Assembly (NCBI GenBank): GCA_023229465.1
Contig: JALNZE010000008.1
Location: 62,001-126,000 of the forward strand
DNA: 64,000 nt
Source: Chitinophagaceae bacterium
Lineage (GTDB): Bacteria; Bacteroidota; Bacteroidia; Chitinophagales; Chitinophagaceae
Direction of reading: 5' to 3'
Part shown: positions 1-7,346 of the stretch, piece after piece
Numbering within the stretch: position 1 is the stretch's first letter
Layout of the letters: every line of letters starts with the position of its first letter
Program-made: the position numbers and the translations under genes
The notes under the pieces: generated by a model
Told to the model about the DNA's origin: nothing
The model's input: the letters and a program-made list of their open reading frames with translations, nothing else
Database searches by the model: none

Positions 1-1
1 G

Positions 2-73
2 GCTATTCTTGTGGGGGTGGTTAGTGGAGTGGTTGGCTTGTCGATTATTTTATTGTTGGGGAAGAGGAGATAG
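2..73 (+). CDS. C-terminal fragment of a membrane protein (partial, enters from left edge)
   Basis: The frame starting at base 2 is open from the window edge to a TAG at 71-73. Its 23 codons read as one hydrophobic segment of Val, Gly, Ile and Leu ending in Lys-Arg-Arg, which looks like a C-terminal transmembrane helix with a positively charged cytoplasmic end. Nothing more of the protein is visible, so no family can be named. It lies on the same strand as the Wzi-like genes that follow and is separated from them by the tandem repeat. Confidence 0.35.
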   Translation, partial: AILVGVVSGVVGLSIILLLGKRR

Positions 74-80
74 GCTTTTT

Positions 81-298
81 TTCAACACAGAGTACACAGA
101 GGTTAGGAGTTTCACAGAGAAAAGCCCTCTCTGTGCTCTGTTTTTTTCAACACAGAGCACACAGAGGTTAGGAGTTTCACAGAGAAAAGCCCTCTCTGTG
201 CTCTGTTTTTTTCAACACAGAGCACACAGAGGTTAGGAGTTTCACAGAGAAAAGCCCTCTCTGTGAAACTCCTGTTTCTCCGTGATCTCTGTGTTGAA
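81..298. repeat. 65-bp tandem repeat, three copies, CACAGAG/CTCTGTG family, ending in a hairpin
   Basis: The same unit begins with TTCAACACAGAG at 81, 146 and 211, an exact 65-bp period with one or two base changes. The third copy continues into its own reverse complement, ending CTCTGTGTTGAA at 298, so 211-298 can fold into a long imperfect hairpin. Each unit also contains an internal TTTCACAGAG/CTCTCTGTG dyad. The open reading frame running through the array (9-236) only reads the repeat. Related sequence recurs at 1845-1935. Confidence 0.9.
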
Positions 299-343
299 AT
301 CTTTTAACTCTATATTGAAATCTTTTATCTAAGTAAAACAGGT

Positions 344-1843
344 ATGCACAAAAAGCTTCAACTATTCCTCCTACTCATCATACCCTTCTGCGGCATCTCG
401 CAAAGCATCGTTATTGGCACCTTAGAAGATGAAACGTTACGCAATAAACAGTTATTAGGCGAGTACGATTCTTCAGTTTCCTTCGCTGTAAGGCCATTGA
501 TCACCCCTAGGAAAATAAATTGGAAGCACCCGATAACTCAAATACTTCCGGTTACCCTCATCCAACAATACAATACCCATCACCCCTACGGCTGGAACGA
601 TGGCGCCATGATAGCGTCAAAAGGCTACCAGGCCATGGTAAGCGCCGGTGTATATGCGGCTTACGGCGCATTAGAGGTTCAGTTGATGCCCGAAGTAGTG
701 TATGCAACCAACCCCTCTTATGCATCCAATGCGGCCTACGGCAGTAATATGGGAGGGGCGTATCAAAAAATATTTGCGGGACAATCAAGTATTAAACTTT
801 CTGCTGGCCCTATTTCAGTGGGGGTATCATCGGGGAATCTATGGTGGGGGCCCGGACAAAGGAGCTCTTTATTAATGACCAATAATGCCCCGGGCATGGC
901 GCATGTTTTTTTAGCCACCCGTAAACCCTTACACACCCCCATCGGTAGCTTTGAATGGCAACTAATTGGTGCAAGACTTACTTCTAATGCAGAACGCAAT
1001 TACGAAAACTATAACCTTACCAATGCGGTAACAAATAATAACGACCGATACCTGAATGCCTATACCCTTACCTATCAACCAAAATGGGTGCCTGGTTTAT
1101 TCATCGGCATAACCAGGGGCATACAATCCTACCAATCATCCATTACCAATGCTTCCGGCTCTTTTACCAGTAAGTATTTGCCCGTGCTGTTTAAGCCCGT
1201 TGATAAAAATAATGCGCAGGGAGATGATACGCTGGGTACCGATCAGTTAGCTTCTATTTTTCTGCGTTGGGTATTGCCTAAGGCCCATGCTGAATTTTAT
1301 GTGGAGTTTGGCAAGAACGATTACTCGCAAGAATTAAGAGCCTATCTAGGCGCACCTACGCATTCTGCAGCGCATGTAGTTGGGTTTAAAAAAATTATCC
1401 CCCTGCAACAAGATGCCTACCTGAATGTTGGATTCGAAATGATTCGGCTCACCCAATCGCCGGATTATTTATTGCGGAATGCGGGTAACTGGTATGTGCA
1501 TGGACAGATTGCGCAAGGTTATACAAATGAAAACCAAATACTAGGCGCCGGTGCCGGATTGGGTTGTAATGTGCAATCGCTGCAAGCCACATGGATAAAG
1601 GGTTTTAAGCAACTGGGGGTATTGTTTGAAAGAGTAGAAAGAGATCCACAATACCATGCTGCTAAGTGGACAGATATCAGTATCGGCATTATGCCTCAAA
1701 TGAAATACAGAAATATTATTTTCGCTGGTATTTTTCAATTCATTAATAGTAGTAACTATGCATGGGAGCAGGGGGTTAGTAGGTTTAATATGCATAGCAA
1801 AATCGGCATAAGCTATTTCTTTGAAAACAAACACCCTCTGTGA
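344..1843 (+). CDS. Wzi-like capsule assembly outer-membrane protein (first copy)
   Basis: This 499-residue protein has an N-terminal signal peptide (basic start, hydrophobic core, ending near residue 20), so it should be exported. Alternating aromatic and polar strands suggest an outer-membrane beta barrel. Conserved blocks shared with its neighbour are WNDGAM (84-89), GQSSI (146-150), NLWWGPG (165-171) and TNNAPG (179-184), which I recognise as the Bacteroidota capsule assembly Wzi family. Proteins of this type hold or organise polysaccharide at the surface. The last barrel strand appears to end at ISYFF. The remaining residues, ENKHPL and the stop, are partly encoded by the CTCTGTG repeat that begins there, so the C-terminus has probably been altered by repeat insertion. 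No Shine-Dalgarno sequence is seen. Confidence 0.8.
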   Translation: MHKKLQLFLLLIIPFCGISQSIVIGTLEDETLRNKQLLGEYDSSVSFAVRPLITPRKINWKHPITQILPVTLIQQYNTHHPYGWNDGAMIASKGYQAMVSAGVYAAYGALEVQLMPEVVYATNPSYASNAAYGSNMGGAYQKIFAGQSSIKLSAGPISVGVSSGNLWWGPGQRSSLLMTNNAPGMAHVFLATRKPLHTPIGSFEWQLIGARLTSNAERNYENYNLTNAVTNNNDRYLNAYTLTYQPKWVPGLFIGITRGIQSYQSSITNASGSFTSKYLPVLFKPVDKNNAQGDDTLGTDQLASIFLRWVLPKAHAEFYVEFGKNDYSQELRAYLGAPTHSAAHVVGFKKIIPLQQDAYLNVGFEMIRLTQSPDYLLRNAGNWYVHGQIAQGYTNENQILGAGAGLGCNVQSLQATWIKGFKQLGVLFERVERDPQYHAAKWTDISIGIMPQMKYRNIIFAGIFQFINSSNYAWEQGVSRFNMHSKIGISYFFENKHPL

Positions 1844-1844
1844 A

Positions 1845-1935
1845 GCTCTGTGCCCTCTGTACCTCTGTGTTGAAAAAAGCCACCCTCAAGGAAAGCAAGT
1901 TTTCAACACAGAGGGCACGGAGGACCACAGAGTAG
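1845..1935. repeat. Long intergenic hairpin of the CTCTGTG/CACAGAG family
   Basis: CTCTGTGTTGAAAA at 1863-1876 is matched exactly by TTTTCAACACAGAG at 1900-1913. The outer arms (from 1845 and up to 1935) continue the complementarity imperfectly. The hairpin fills the gap between the two Wzi-like genes and could stop or attenuate read-through, but its origin is clearly the same repeat family as 81-298. A run of A, not T, follows the left arm, so it is not a classical intrinsic terminator for the + strand. Confidence 0.75.
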
Positions 1936-1960
1936 GATAATAAAGAATTAAATATTACAG

Positions 1961-3616
1961 ATGTTGTGTAGACTTGGATGGATACTTTTTTTTGTAGGCC
2001 TTTTTAGTGCGAAACTCTCAGGGCAGTCGTCTTCTTTTTTGGGAGATGGGGTGCAGGATTTTTTGCGGAGAGAGCAGTTAGTGGGGAAAGTAGATCTGAA
2101 GAAAGGGTTAGTGATGGAATCCTTTGCCAGCGGGTATTGGGGCATGGATACGTTATTACCGGAATGGGGGATGCATAAAGGAAAGATACTTTCGAAGCTT
2201 CTGAAAAAGTCTGCTGTAAAAATTTCCTGGCTACCTTTTTCTACCACCCAACAATATAGTACCCACCATCCGTATAGCTGGAATGATGGAGCCATGATAC
2301 CGGCGGCAGGGTATCAAACCCTACTCTCTGGTGGCATTCATCTGGAAGCCGGAAACCTATCCATCCAGTTAAAACCGGAATGGGTGTATGCACAGAATAA
2401 AGCTTTCGAAACTTTTCCGGCTGAGCATTATGATAATTACTGGTATAAACTGTATCAGCAACTGAATAAAATTGATCTGCCCGAACAGTTTGGCACCAAA
2501 TCGTATCAAAAAATTTCCCCCGGGCAATCGAGTATTCGGTATCGTTTAGGAAAGTATTCTATGGGACTATCTACCGAAAATATTTGGTGGGGACCAGGCA
2601 GATTTAATGCATTGGTGATGAGTAATAACGCACCCGGTTTTGCGCATCTCACTTTTAATACCCTTACGCCCATTGAAACGGCTGTTGGTTCTTTTGAAGC
2701 ACAAATCATGGCAGGCACTTTACAAGCTTCGGGTATTTTACCGCCTTATATTTACCGGGTATTTAATGGTGAACGAATCTATCAACCTAAGCAAGAAAAA
2801 CAGCGCTATGTAACCGGTATGCTGCTTAGCTGGCAACCTAAATGGGTAAAGGGTCTATTCATTGGGTTTACCAAGGCTTCGTATCTCTATCAATCAGACA
2901 TATCGGGTATTGCGGATATACTTCCATTAGAAGGTATCATTACCTCAGCTACTGAAAAAAATAACCAGAAAGCTTCGTTAGGTTCTCTGTTTACACGCTA
3001 TGTGATGCCCGAAGAAAAAGCAGAACTCTATTTTGAATTTGGACGTTCCGATAAATCAGCCAACCTATTCAACCTCATCGCCGATAATGATTATCCGCGT
3101 GCCTATATTGCGGGGTTTCGGAAATTGTTTGCCACTAGAAAGTCCAACCGGTTTATAGAATTGGCTGGTGAACTTACACAACTGCAATTGCCTACGGCCG
3201 AACTAATTCAACAAGCTGTTAGCTGGTACACCCACCCTTTTGTGCGGCAGGGATATACTAACCAGGGCCAGGTAATGGGCGCGGGTATTGGGTTGGGGAG
3301 TAATAGCCAGTTAGTGGATATTAGTTGGGTGAACGGATTCTCTAAATTTGGGATTAAATTTGAAAGGATTGGGCGGAATAAAGACTTTATGTACAACGCC
3401 TTTCCGCTGGTGCATGATTTTACCCGTCACTGGACGGACCTGGCTACTACTTTTCATGCAAACTGGCAACAGCACCATTTCCTCTTTGCGGCAGAGTTAG
3501 TGAGTATGCGATCTCTCTATTATCAGTGGGTTATTTTTGAGGGGCTGCCTTATTATAAGAATGGGTATGATGTGCTGAATTTTCAGGGGAGGGTTTCTTT
3601 GGCTTACCGGTTTTAG
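1961..3616 (+). CDS. Wzi-like capsule assembly outer-membrane protein (second copy)
   Basis: This 551-residue paralogue of the preceding gene starts with a signal peptide (about residues 1-21). It carries the same blocks: WNDGAM (107-112), GQSSI (188-192), NIWWGPG (207-213) and SNNAPG (221-226). It is about 50 residues longer, mainly through an insert around residues 145-185, and ends in Tyr-Arg-Phe, the terminal aromatic expected for an outer-membrane barrel. The two genes are diverged throughout, so the duplication is old. They point away from the - strand biosynthetic operon. The likely role is surface attachment or secretion of the polysaccharide made by that operon, which is inference from family and context. 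Confidence 0.8.
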   Translation: MLCRLGWILFFVGLFSAKLSGQSSSFLGDGVQDFLRREQLVGKVDLKKGLVMESFASGYWGMDTLLPEWGMHKGKILSKLLKKSAVKISWLPFSTTQQYSTHHPYSWNDGAMIPAAGYQTLLSGGIHLEAGNLSIQLKPEWVYAQNKAFETFPAEHYDNYWYKLYQQLNKIDLPEQFGTKSYQKISPGQSSIRYRLGKYSMGLSTENIWWGPGRFNALVMSNNAPGFAHLTFNTLTPIETAVGSFEAQIMAGTLQASGILPPYIYRVFNGERIYQPKQEKQRYVTGMLLSWQPKWVKGLFIGFTKASYLYQSDISGIADILPLEGIITSATEKNNQKASLGSLFTRYVMPEEKAELYFEFGRSDKSANLFNLIADNDYPRAYIAGFRKLFATRKSNRFIELAGELTQLQLPTAELIQQAVSWYTHPFVRQGYTNQGQVMGAGIGLGSNSQLVDISWVNGFSKFGIKFERIGRNKDFMYNAFPLVHDFTRHWTDLATTFHANWQQHHFLFAAELVSMRSLYYQWVIFEGLPYYKNGYDVLNFQGRVSLAYRF

Positions 3617-3638
3617 GGGGGGGAGGAGGTTTCAGGGA

Positions 3639-3868
3639 CGTCATTGCGAGGAGTTGCGAGGTACGAAGCAAAGCAATCTGTGTCTCGTAAAGTAGTGTAC
3701 CCGAATGAGAATGAAAAACACCCTCATTGCGAGCAAAGCGAAGCAACGTCATTGCGAGGAGTTGCGAGGTACGAAGCAAAGCAAACTGTGCCTCGCATAG
3801 TAGCGTAACCGAAAAATAGTAACCTCCTCCACTATTCAATCCCGCCAATAACACAATCCACAGATTGC
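3639..3868. repeat. REP/MITE-like palindromic units (CGTCATTGCGAGGA family)
   Basis: Two consecutive units carry CGTCATTGCGAGGAG (from 3639 and from about 3749), followed by the GAAGCAAAGCAA motif and TGTG(T/C)CTCG. The second continues through CCACTATTCAATCCCGCCAATAACACA to CACAGATTGCTT at 3859-3870, the expected right arm, where the 572-bp block takes over. Open frames on both strands here only read the repeat. No gene is supported between 3617 and 4913. Confidence 0.8.
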
Positions 3869-4430
3869 TTTTATGTAAACCTCTATAATACGAGACCCCT
3901 TTTCGCTCCCGGCCGCTGGGCCCCGTACCTGTTCCCGGGCTGCTATTTGATCTGCCAAAATGTGCTGCGCATCATTTTGTCTGCCGTGGCATTCGCCCGG
4001 CACCGAACAAATAGAGGCCCGTCCACAGGTACTGATGTTTGATGAAATAGCCGGCAGGCTGATTGGCATGGCAGGGGTTATAGTGAAACGTGGGTCGTCA
4101 ATCGTGAGAAGATAAAAGTAAAAAGTGAAAAATAAAAAGTAAAAAAAGATGCACACATGAAAATCTCTTAACTCTTCCTTAACCGGCCTCTGAAAAAAAG
4201 CGTTAAGAAATTTACGGAATGGAGCGTTAAGAAAAGAACGATGCCTGGTTCTGAAAAAAAGTTGAAGGGCATATTTGCTTAATCACTGTTATTACGCCTG
4301 GCTTTAGACTTCGTTGTTTTTAGCGTAATGCAGTAAATTTTAGTTTTTTTTCAGCAGCCTTGATTTTTTTTGTTACTTTTTTGTATCAAGACAAAAAAGT
4401 AAATAGCGTAACTGCTATTAATCAACGTCC
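3859..4430. repeat. 572-bp duplicated block, left copy
   Basis: By eye this stretch is identical base for base to 6558-7129 (offset 2699), diverging at once on both sides. Its first half is unusually GC-rich for the region (about 3905-4060). The second half is AT-rich and contains a perfect 10-bp inverted repeat, TTACTTTTTT at 4373-4382 and AAAAAAGTAA at 4393-4402. Two small frames exist: one on the - strand (3836-4156) and one on the + strand (3960-4115, 51 codons, protein-like ...VLMFDEIAGRLIG...). Neither is recognised. There is no transposase. It could be a non-autonomous mobile element, a decayed gene fragment or a structured RNA. Confidence 0.85.
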
Positions 4431-4900
4431 TTACGAGCAACGCGAAGCAACGTCATTGCGAGCAACGCGAAGCAAACTGTGCCTCGCCTAATAGCGTAAT
4501 CGAAAAATAGCAACCCTCCTCCACTATTCAATCCCGCCAATAACACAATCCACAGATTGCTTCGTCTCCTCGCAAAGACGCCCCTAAACGGGGGCTTGAA
4601 CCTCCCTTGCGGGACTTGCGAAGCAAGTACTGCCGTCATTGCGAGGAAACGAAGCAAACTGTGCCTCGCATAGTAGCGTAACCGAAAAATAGTAACCTCC
4701 TCCACTATTCAATCCCGCCAATAACGCATCCCACAGATTGCTTCGTCTCCTCGCAATGACGCCCCTGGCGGGGGCTTTGCGAGCAAAGCGAAGCACCGTC
4801 AGGGGCGTCGCAACGCGACGTCATTGCGAGGAGTTGCGAGGTACGAAGCAAAGCAAACTGTGCCTCGCATAGTAGCGTACCCGAATAATAGTAAACCGCT
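4431..4900. repeat. Cluster of REP/MITE-like units left of the ATPase gene
   Basis: At least three further degenerate copies of the CATTGCGAGGA...GAAGCAAACTGTGCCTCGC(A/C)TA family are present, at about 4449-4570, 4634-4761 and 4817-4900. They are interleaved with short GCCCCTnnnGGGGGC hairpins (about 4572-4595 and 4762-4780). The repeated core ATAGTAACCTCCTCCACTATTCAATC occurs in each. No protein-coding gene is supported here. Confidence 0.75.
4634..4761. repeat. 128-bp MITE-like element with terminal inverted repeats
   Basis: The best-preserved unit of the family starts CGTCATTGCGAGGA and ends with its exact reverse complement TCCTCGCAATGACG. Complementarity extends to about 30 bp per arm with two mismatches (arms run through GAAGCAA.CTGTG and CACAGATTGCTTC). 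The roughly 68-bp centre has no open frame. The structure is that of a small non-autonomous element or a REP doublet. No target-site duplication is obvious because neighbouring copies abut it. Confidence 0.8.
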
Positions 4901-4913
4901 TCCACTATTCAAT

Positions 4914-6218
4914 CTAAACCAAGGGTGTACTTAACCAATGCTGAAACCCATAGAGCGGAATATTCTGCATCCATTCCTGTTGTTGATAACCGGCAAGTGA
5001 CGTGCGAATGCAAACTTTAGGATGGTATTTATCGTAATACACCCGCAGGCTTCGCGACTTTACATTTTCTGCCGATTTCACTTCTATGGGTATGATGAGA
5101 TTATCTTTTTGTATTACAAAATCAACTTCAGATTTACCTAATGCAGGAGACCAGTAAAAGGCCTGTAGGGACTGACAAACTAATTGCTGTAAAACAAACT
5201 GCTCAGTAATCGTTCCTTTAAATTCAACAAACAAATTATTATCCTTCAAGAGTATGTTGGGCGTTAAACCGCCCCTGGCACAAAGTAACCCAATATCACT
5301 AAGGTAGATTTTAAAATCCGACCAGTCTGCATACACATCAATCGGGAAACCCGGTTTGTTAATTCTGTTTACTTTATGGATAAGGCCGGCATCTTTCAAC
5401 CATTCGATCGCTAACTCAAAGTCCTTAGCACGTGCCCCACTACGAAGCACGTTATAAATAAATTTTGAATTTTCTTTCGCCAATTGTCCCACAATAGATT
5501 GCCATATCATTCTAATACGTGGCAACTGCGCAATTGGCGCATGTTTGGAGAAATCGTTTTCATAGGCGTTTATTATATTTTCTTGAATGGCCCTGACCTT
5601 GTTGTAATCCTTATTTTCCACAAAGTTATTTACCACTTCAGGCATTCCCCCAATAAAATAATATTGCTTCAGTAACCCTGTATATTGTACGCTAAAAATT
5701 TCTACCAATCCGGTATCACCCTTTTGTAAAGCATCCCATAAATCACCTTTCCCCATGGCGTTCAAAAATTCATGAAAGCTAAGTGGATGCAAAGTCATGA
5801 ATTCAACCTTACCAACCGGAAAAGAAACACCCTGGTGTATGGCCACGCCTAATAATGAGCCGGCAGCAAAAATGGAATAATCGGGGCTGTCTTCCTGAAA
5901 ATATTTTAAAGCGGTTATTGCTTCGGGACAGGCTTGAATCTCATCAAGAATAATCAAGGTTTCGCCGGGTCGAATCTGAAAGCCTGCCAAAATATTCAAA
6001 GCGGAAAGGATTTGCTGCGTATGATACCCTTGCATAAATATCGCTTGCAGTTCTTTCGTACTCTCAAAATTAAAATAGGCTGTTTGGCTATATTCATTAC
6101 GGCCAAATTCCTTCATCAACCATGTTTTACCCACCTGTCTGGCTCCCTGAATAATTAAGGGCTTTCTACCAGTTTGATTTTTCCAGTTCAGTAATATTTG
6201 ATAGGCATCTCTAATCAT
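4914..6218 (-). CDS. AAA+ ATPase with C-terminal DUF4143 domain
   Basis: The 434-residue reading begins at the ATG of MIRDAYQ; the same frame also extends 11 codons further upstream, to 6251. It has a Walker A motif (GARQVGKT, about residues 24-31), a Walker B (LIILDEIQ) and an arginine/sensor-like segment (AAGSLLG). The C-terminal domain ends with a PD-(D/E)xK-like signature (SEVDFVI ... PIEVKS). This is the common bacterial AAA_14 plus DUF4143 architecture, a P-loop ATPase with a putative nuclease-fold domain whose biochemical role is not established. It stands alone between two exact copies of the 572-bp block, unrelated to the polysaccharide genes, and may have arrived with, or been trapped by, the repeats. 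Confidence 0.85.
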   Translation of the reverse strand: MIRDAYQILLNWKNQTGRKPLIIQGARQVGKTWLMKEFGRNEYSQTAYFNFESTKELQAIFMQGYHTQQILSALNILAGFQIRPGETLIILDEIQACPEAITALKYFQEDSPDYSIFAAGSLLGVAIHQGVSFPVGKVEFMTLHPLSFHEFLNAMGKGDLWDALQKGDTGLVEIFSVQYTGLLKQYYFIGGMPEVVNNFVENKDYNKVRAIQENIINAYENDFSKHAPIAQLPRIRMIWQSIVGQLAKENSKFIYNVLRSGARAKDFELAIEWLKDAGLIHKVNRINKPGFPIDVYADWSDFKIYLSDIGLLCARGGLTPNILLKDNNLFVEFKGTITEQFVLQQLVCQSLQAFYWSPALGKSEVDFVIQKDNLIIPIEVKSAENVKSRSLRVYYDKYHPKVCIRTSLAGYQQQEWMQNIPLYGFQHWLSTPLV

Positions 6219-6332
6219 GAGAATTAGTCGTTTTACAAGGCAACTATACAAATATATTACAATTTATGTGTTTAATAACATTTTTATGTACTTATAAATG
6301 CTATAAGCATACACTTTTTGTAATTTATATTG

Positions 6333-6382
6333 CGCTCCCGGCCGCTGGGCCCCGTACTTGTGGGCTGCTATTAATCAACGTC
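6333..6382. repeat. Third, internally deleted copy of the duplicated block
   Basis: CGCTCCCGGCCGCTGGGCCCCGTAC from inside the left part of the 572-bp block is joined, through TTGTGGGCT, to GCTATTAATCAACGTC, the last bases of the same block. About 470 bp between them are missing. The remnant lies just upstream of the ATPase gene start and just before further REP-like units. Confidence 0.7.
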
Positions 6383-6557
6383 ATCGCGAGCAAAGCGAAG
6401 CACCGTCATTGCATCGCAACGCGACGTCTTTGCGAAGCAAAACGACGTCATTGCGAGGAGTTGCGAGGTACGAAGCAAAGCAAACTGTGCCTCGCATAAT
6501 AGCATAACCGAAAAATAATACCCTCCTCCACCATTCAATCCCGCCAATAACACATCC
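6383..6557. repeat. REP/MITE-like unit between ATPase gene and right duplicated block
   Basis: CGTCATTGCGAGGAGTTGCGAGG starts near 6446 and the unit core (ATTCAATCCCGCCAATAACACA) runs up to CACAGATTGCTT, where the right copy of the 572-bp block begins. This is the same junction as on the left side. Shorter CATTGC/GCAACGCGACGTC pieces precede it. Together with 6219-6332, for which I see no feature, this accounts for the gap upstream of the ATPase gene. Confidence 0.7.
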
Positions 6558-7129
6558 CACAGATTGCTTTTATGTAAACCTCTATAATACGAGACCCCTT
6601 TTCGCTCCCGGCCGCTGGGCCCCGTACCTGTTCCCGGGCTGCTATTTGATCTGCCAAAATGTGCTGCGCATCATTTTGTCTGCCGTGGCATTCGCCCGGC
6701 ACCGAACAAATAGAGGCCCGTCCACAGGTACTGATGTTTGATGAAATAGCCGGCAGGCTGATTGGCATGGCAGGGGTTATAGTGAAACGTGGGTCGTCAA
6801 TCGTGAGAAGATAAAAGTAAAAAGTGAAAAATAAAAAGTAAAAAAAGATGCACACATGAAAATCTCTTAACTCTTCCTTAACCGGCCTCTGAAAAAAAGC
6901 GTTAAGAAATTTACGGAATGGAGCGTTAAGAAAAGAACGATGCCTGGTTCTGAAAAAAAGTTGAAGGGCATATTTGCTTAATCACTGTTATTACGCCTGG
7001 CTTTAGACTTCGTTGTTTTTAGCGTAATGCAGTAAATTTTAGTTTTTTTTCAGCAGCCTTGATTTTTTTTGTTACTTTTTTGTATCAAGACAAAAAAGTA
7101 AATAGCGTAACTGCTATTAATCAACGTCC
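6558..7129. repeat. 572-bp duplicated block, right copy
   Basis: This copy is in the same orientation as 3859-4430 and is identical by eye. It is preceded by the same REP-unit half and followed by a similar but not identical REP unit. The hairpin pair TTACTTTTTT/AAAAAAGTAA lies at about 7072-7101, and the 51-codon + strand frame at about 6659-6814. The exact identity implies recent duplication or ongoing gene conversion. Confidence 0.85.
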
Positions 7130-7252
7130 CTTGCGAGCAACGCGAAGCAAACTGTGTCTCGCCTAATAGCGTAATCGAAAAATAGCAACCATCCTCCACT
7201 ATTCAATCCCACTGATAACACATCCCACAGATTGCTTCGTTTCCTCGCAAAG
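7130..7252. repeat. REP/MITE-like unit right of the duplicated block
   Basis: The sequence CTTGCGAGCAACGCGAAGCAAACTGTGTC...CACAGATTGCTTCGTTTCCTCGCAA is one more unit of the family. It lacks a clean left terminal repeat, where the 572-bp block joins it. Confidence 0.7.
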
Positions 7253-7340
7253 ACGCCCCTGGCAGGGGCTTGAACGCCCCTATCGGGGGCTTTTGAACGC
7301 CCCTGGCGGGGGCTTGATGAACGCCCCTGGCGGGCCGTTG
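7253..7340. terminator. Array of four GCCCC/GGGGC hairpins just after the operon's last stop
   Basis: Units beginning ACGCCCCT follow each other at 7253, 7274, 7297 and 7321. Three contain the dyad GCCCCT-nnn-(A/G)GGGGC with a three-base loop; the fourth is interrupted. The array sits 7 bp beyond the stop codon of the CapD-like gene, so it would be the first structure in the RNA after the long - strand operon. No T-run follows on the - strand, so intrinsic termination is uncertain. Arrays of this kind can also simply be repeats. Confidence 0.45.
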
Positions 7341-7346
7341 CGGTAC

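Noticed and set aside
9..236. 75-codon + strand open frame at the left edge
   Set aside because: It is read entirely from the 65-bp tandem repeat after the first part; the peptide itself repeats and has no protein-like character.
81..298. CRISPR array
   Set aside because: The 65-bp units are directly adjacent with no unique spacers and only three copies; no cas genes are present.
3836..4156. 106-codon - strand frame, repeated at 6535-6855
   Set aside because: It exists because the 572-bp block is duplicated; its ends lie in REP-unit sequence outside the block and no family is recognisable. Kept as part of the repeat.
4418..4905. Several overlapping - strand frames with peptides such as LLAGLNSGGG
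   Set aside because: They are translations of the REP/MITE-like units, repeated in all frames.
6266..6553. Small frames on both strands upstream of the ATPase gene
   Set aside because: They read through the truncated block and REP units and show no coding character.
3617..7346. Insertion sequence with transposase
   Set aside because: No transposase or recombinase gene could be found on either strand; the only full gene is the AAA+/DUF4143 ATPase.
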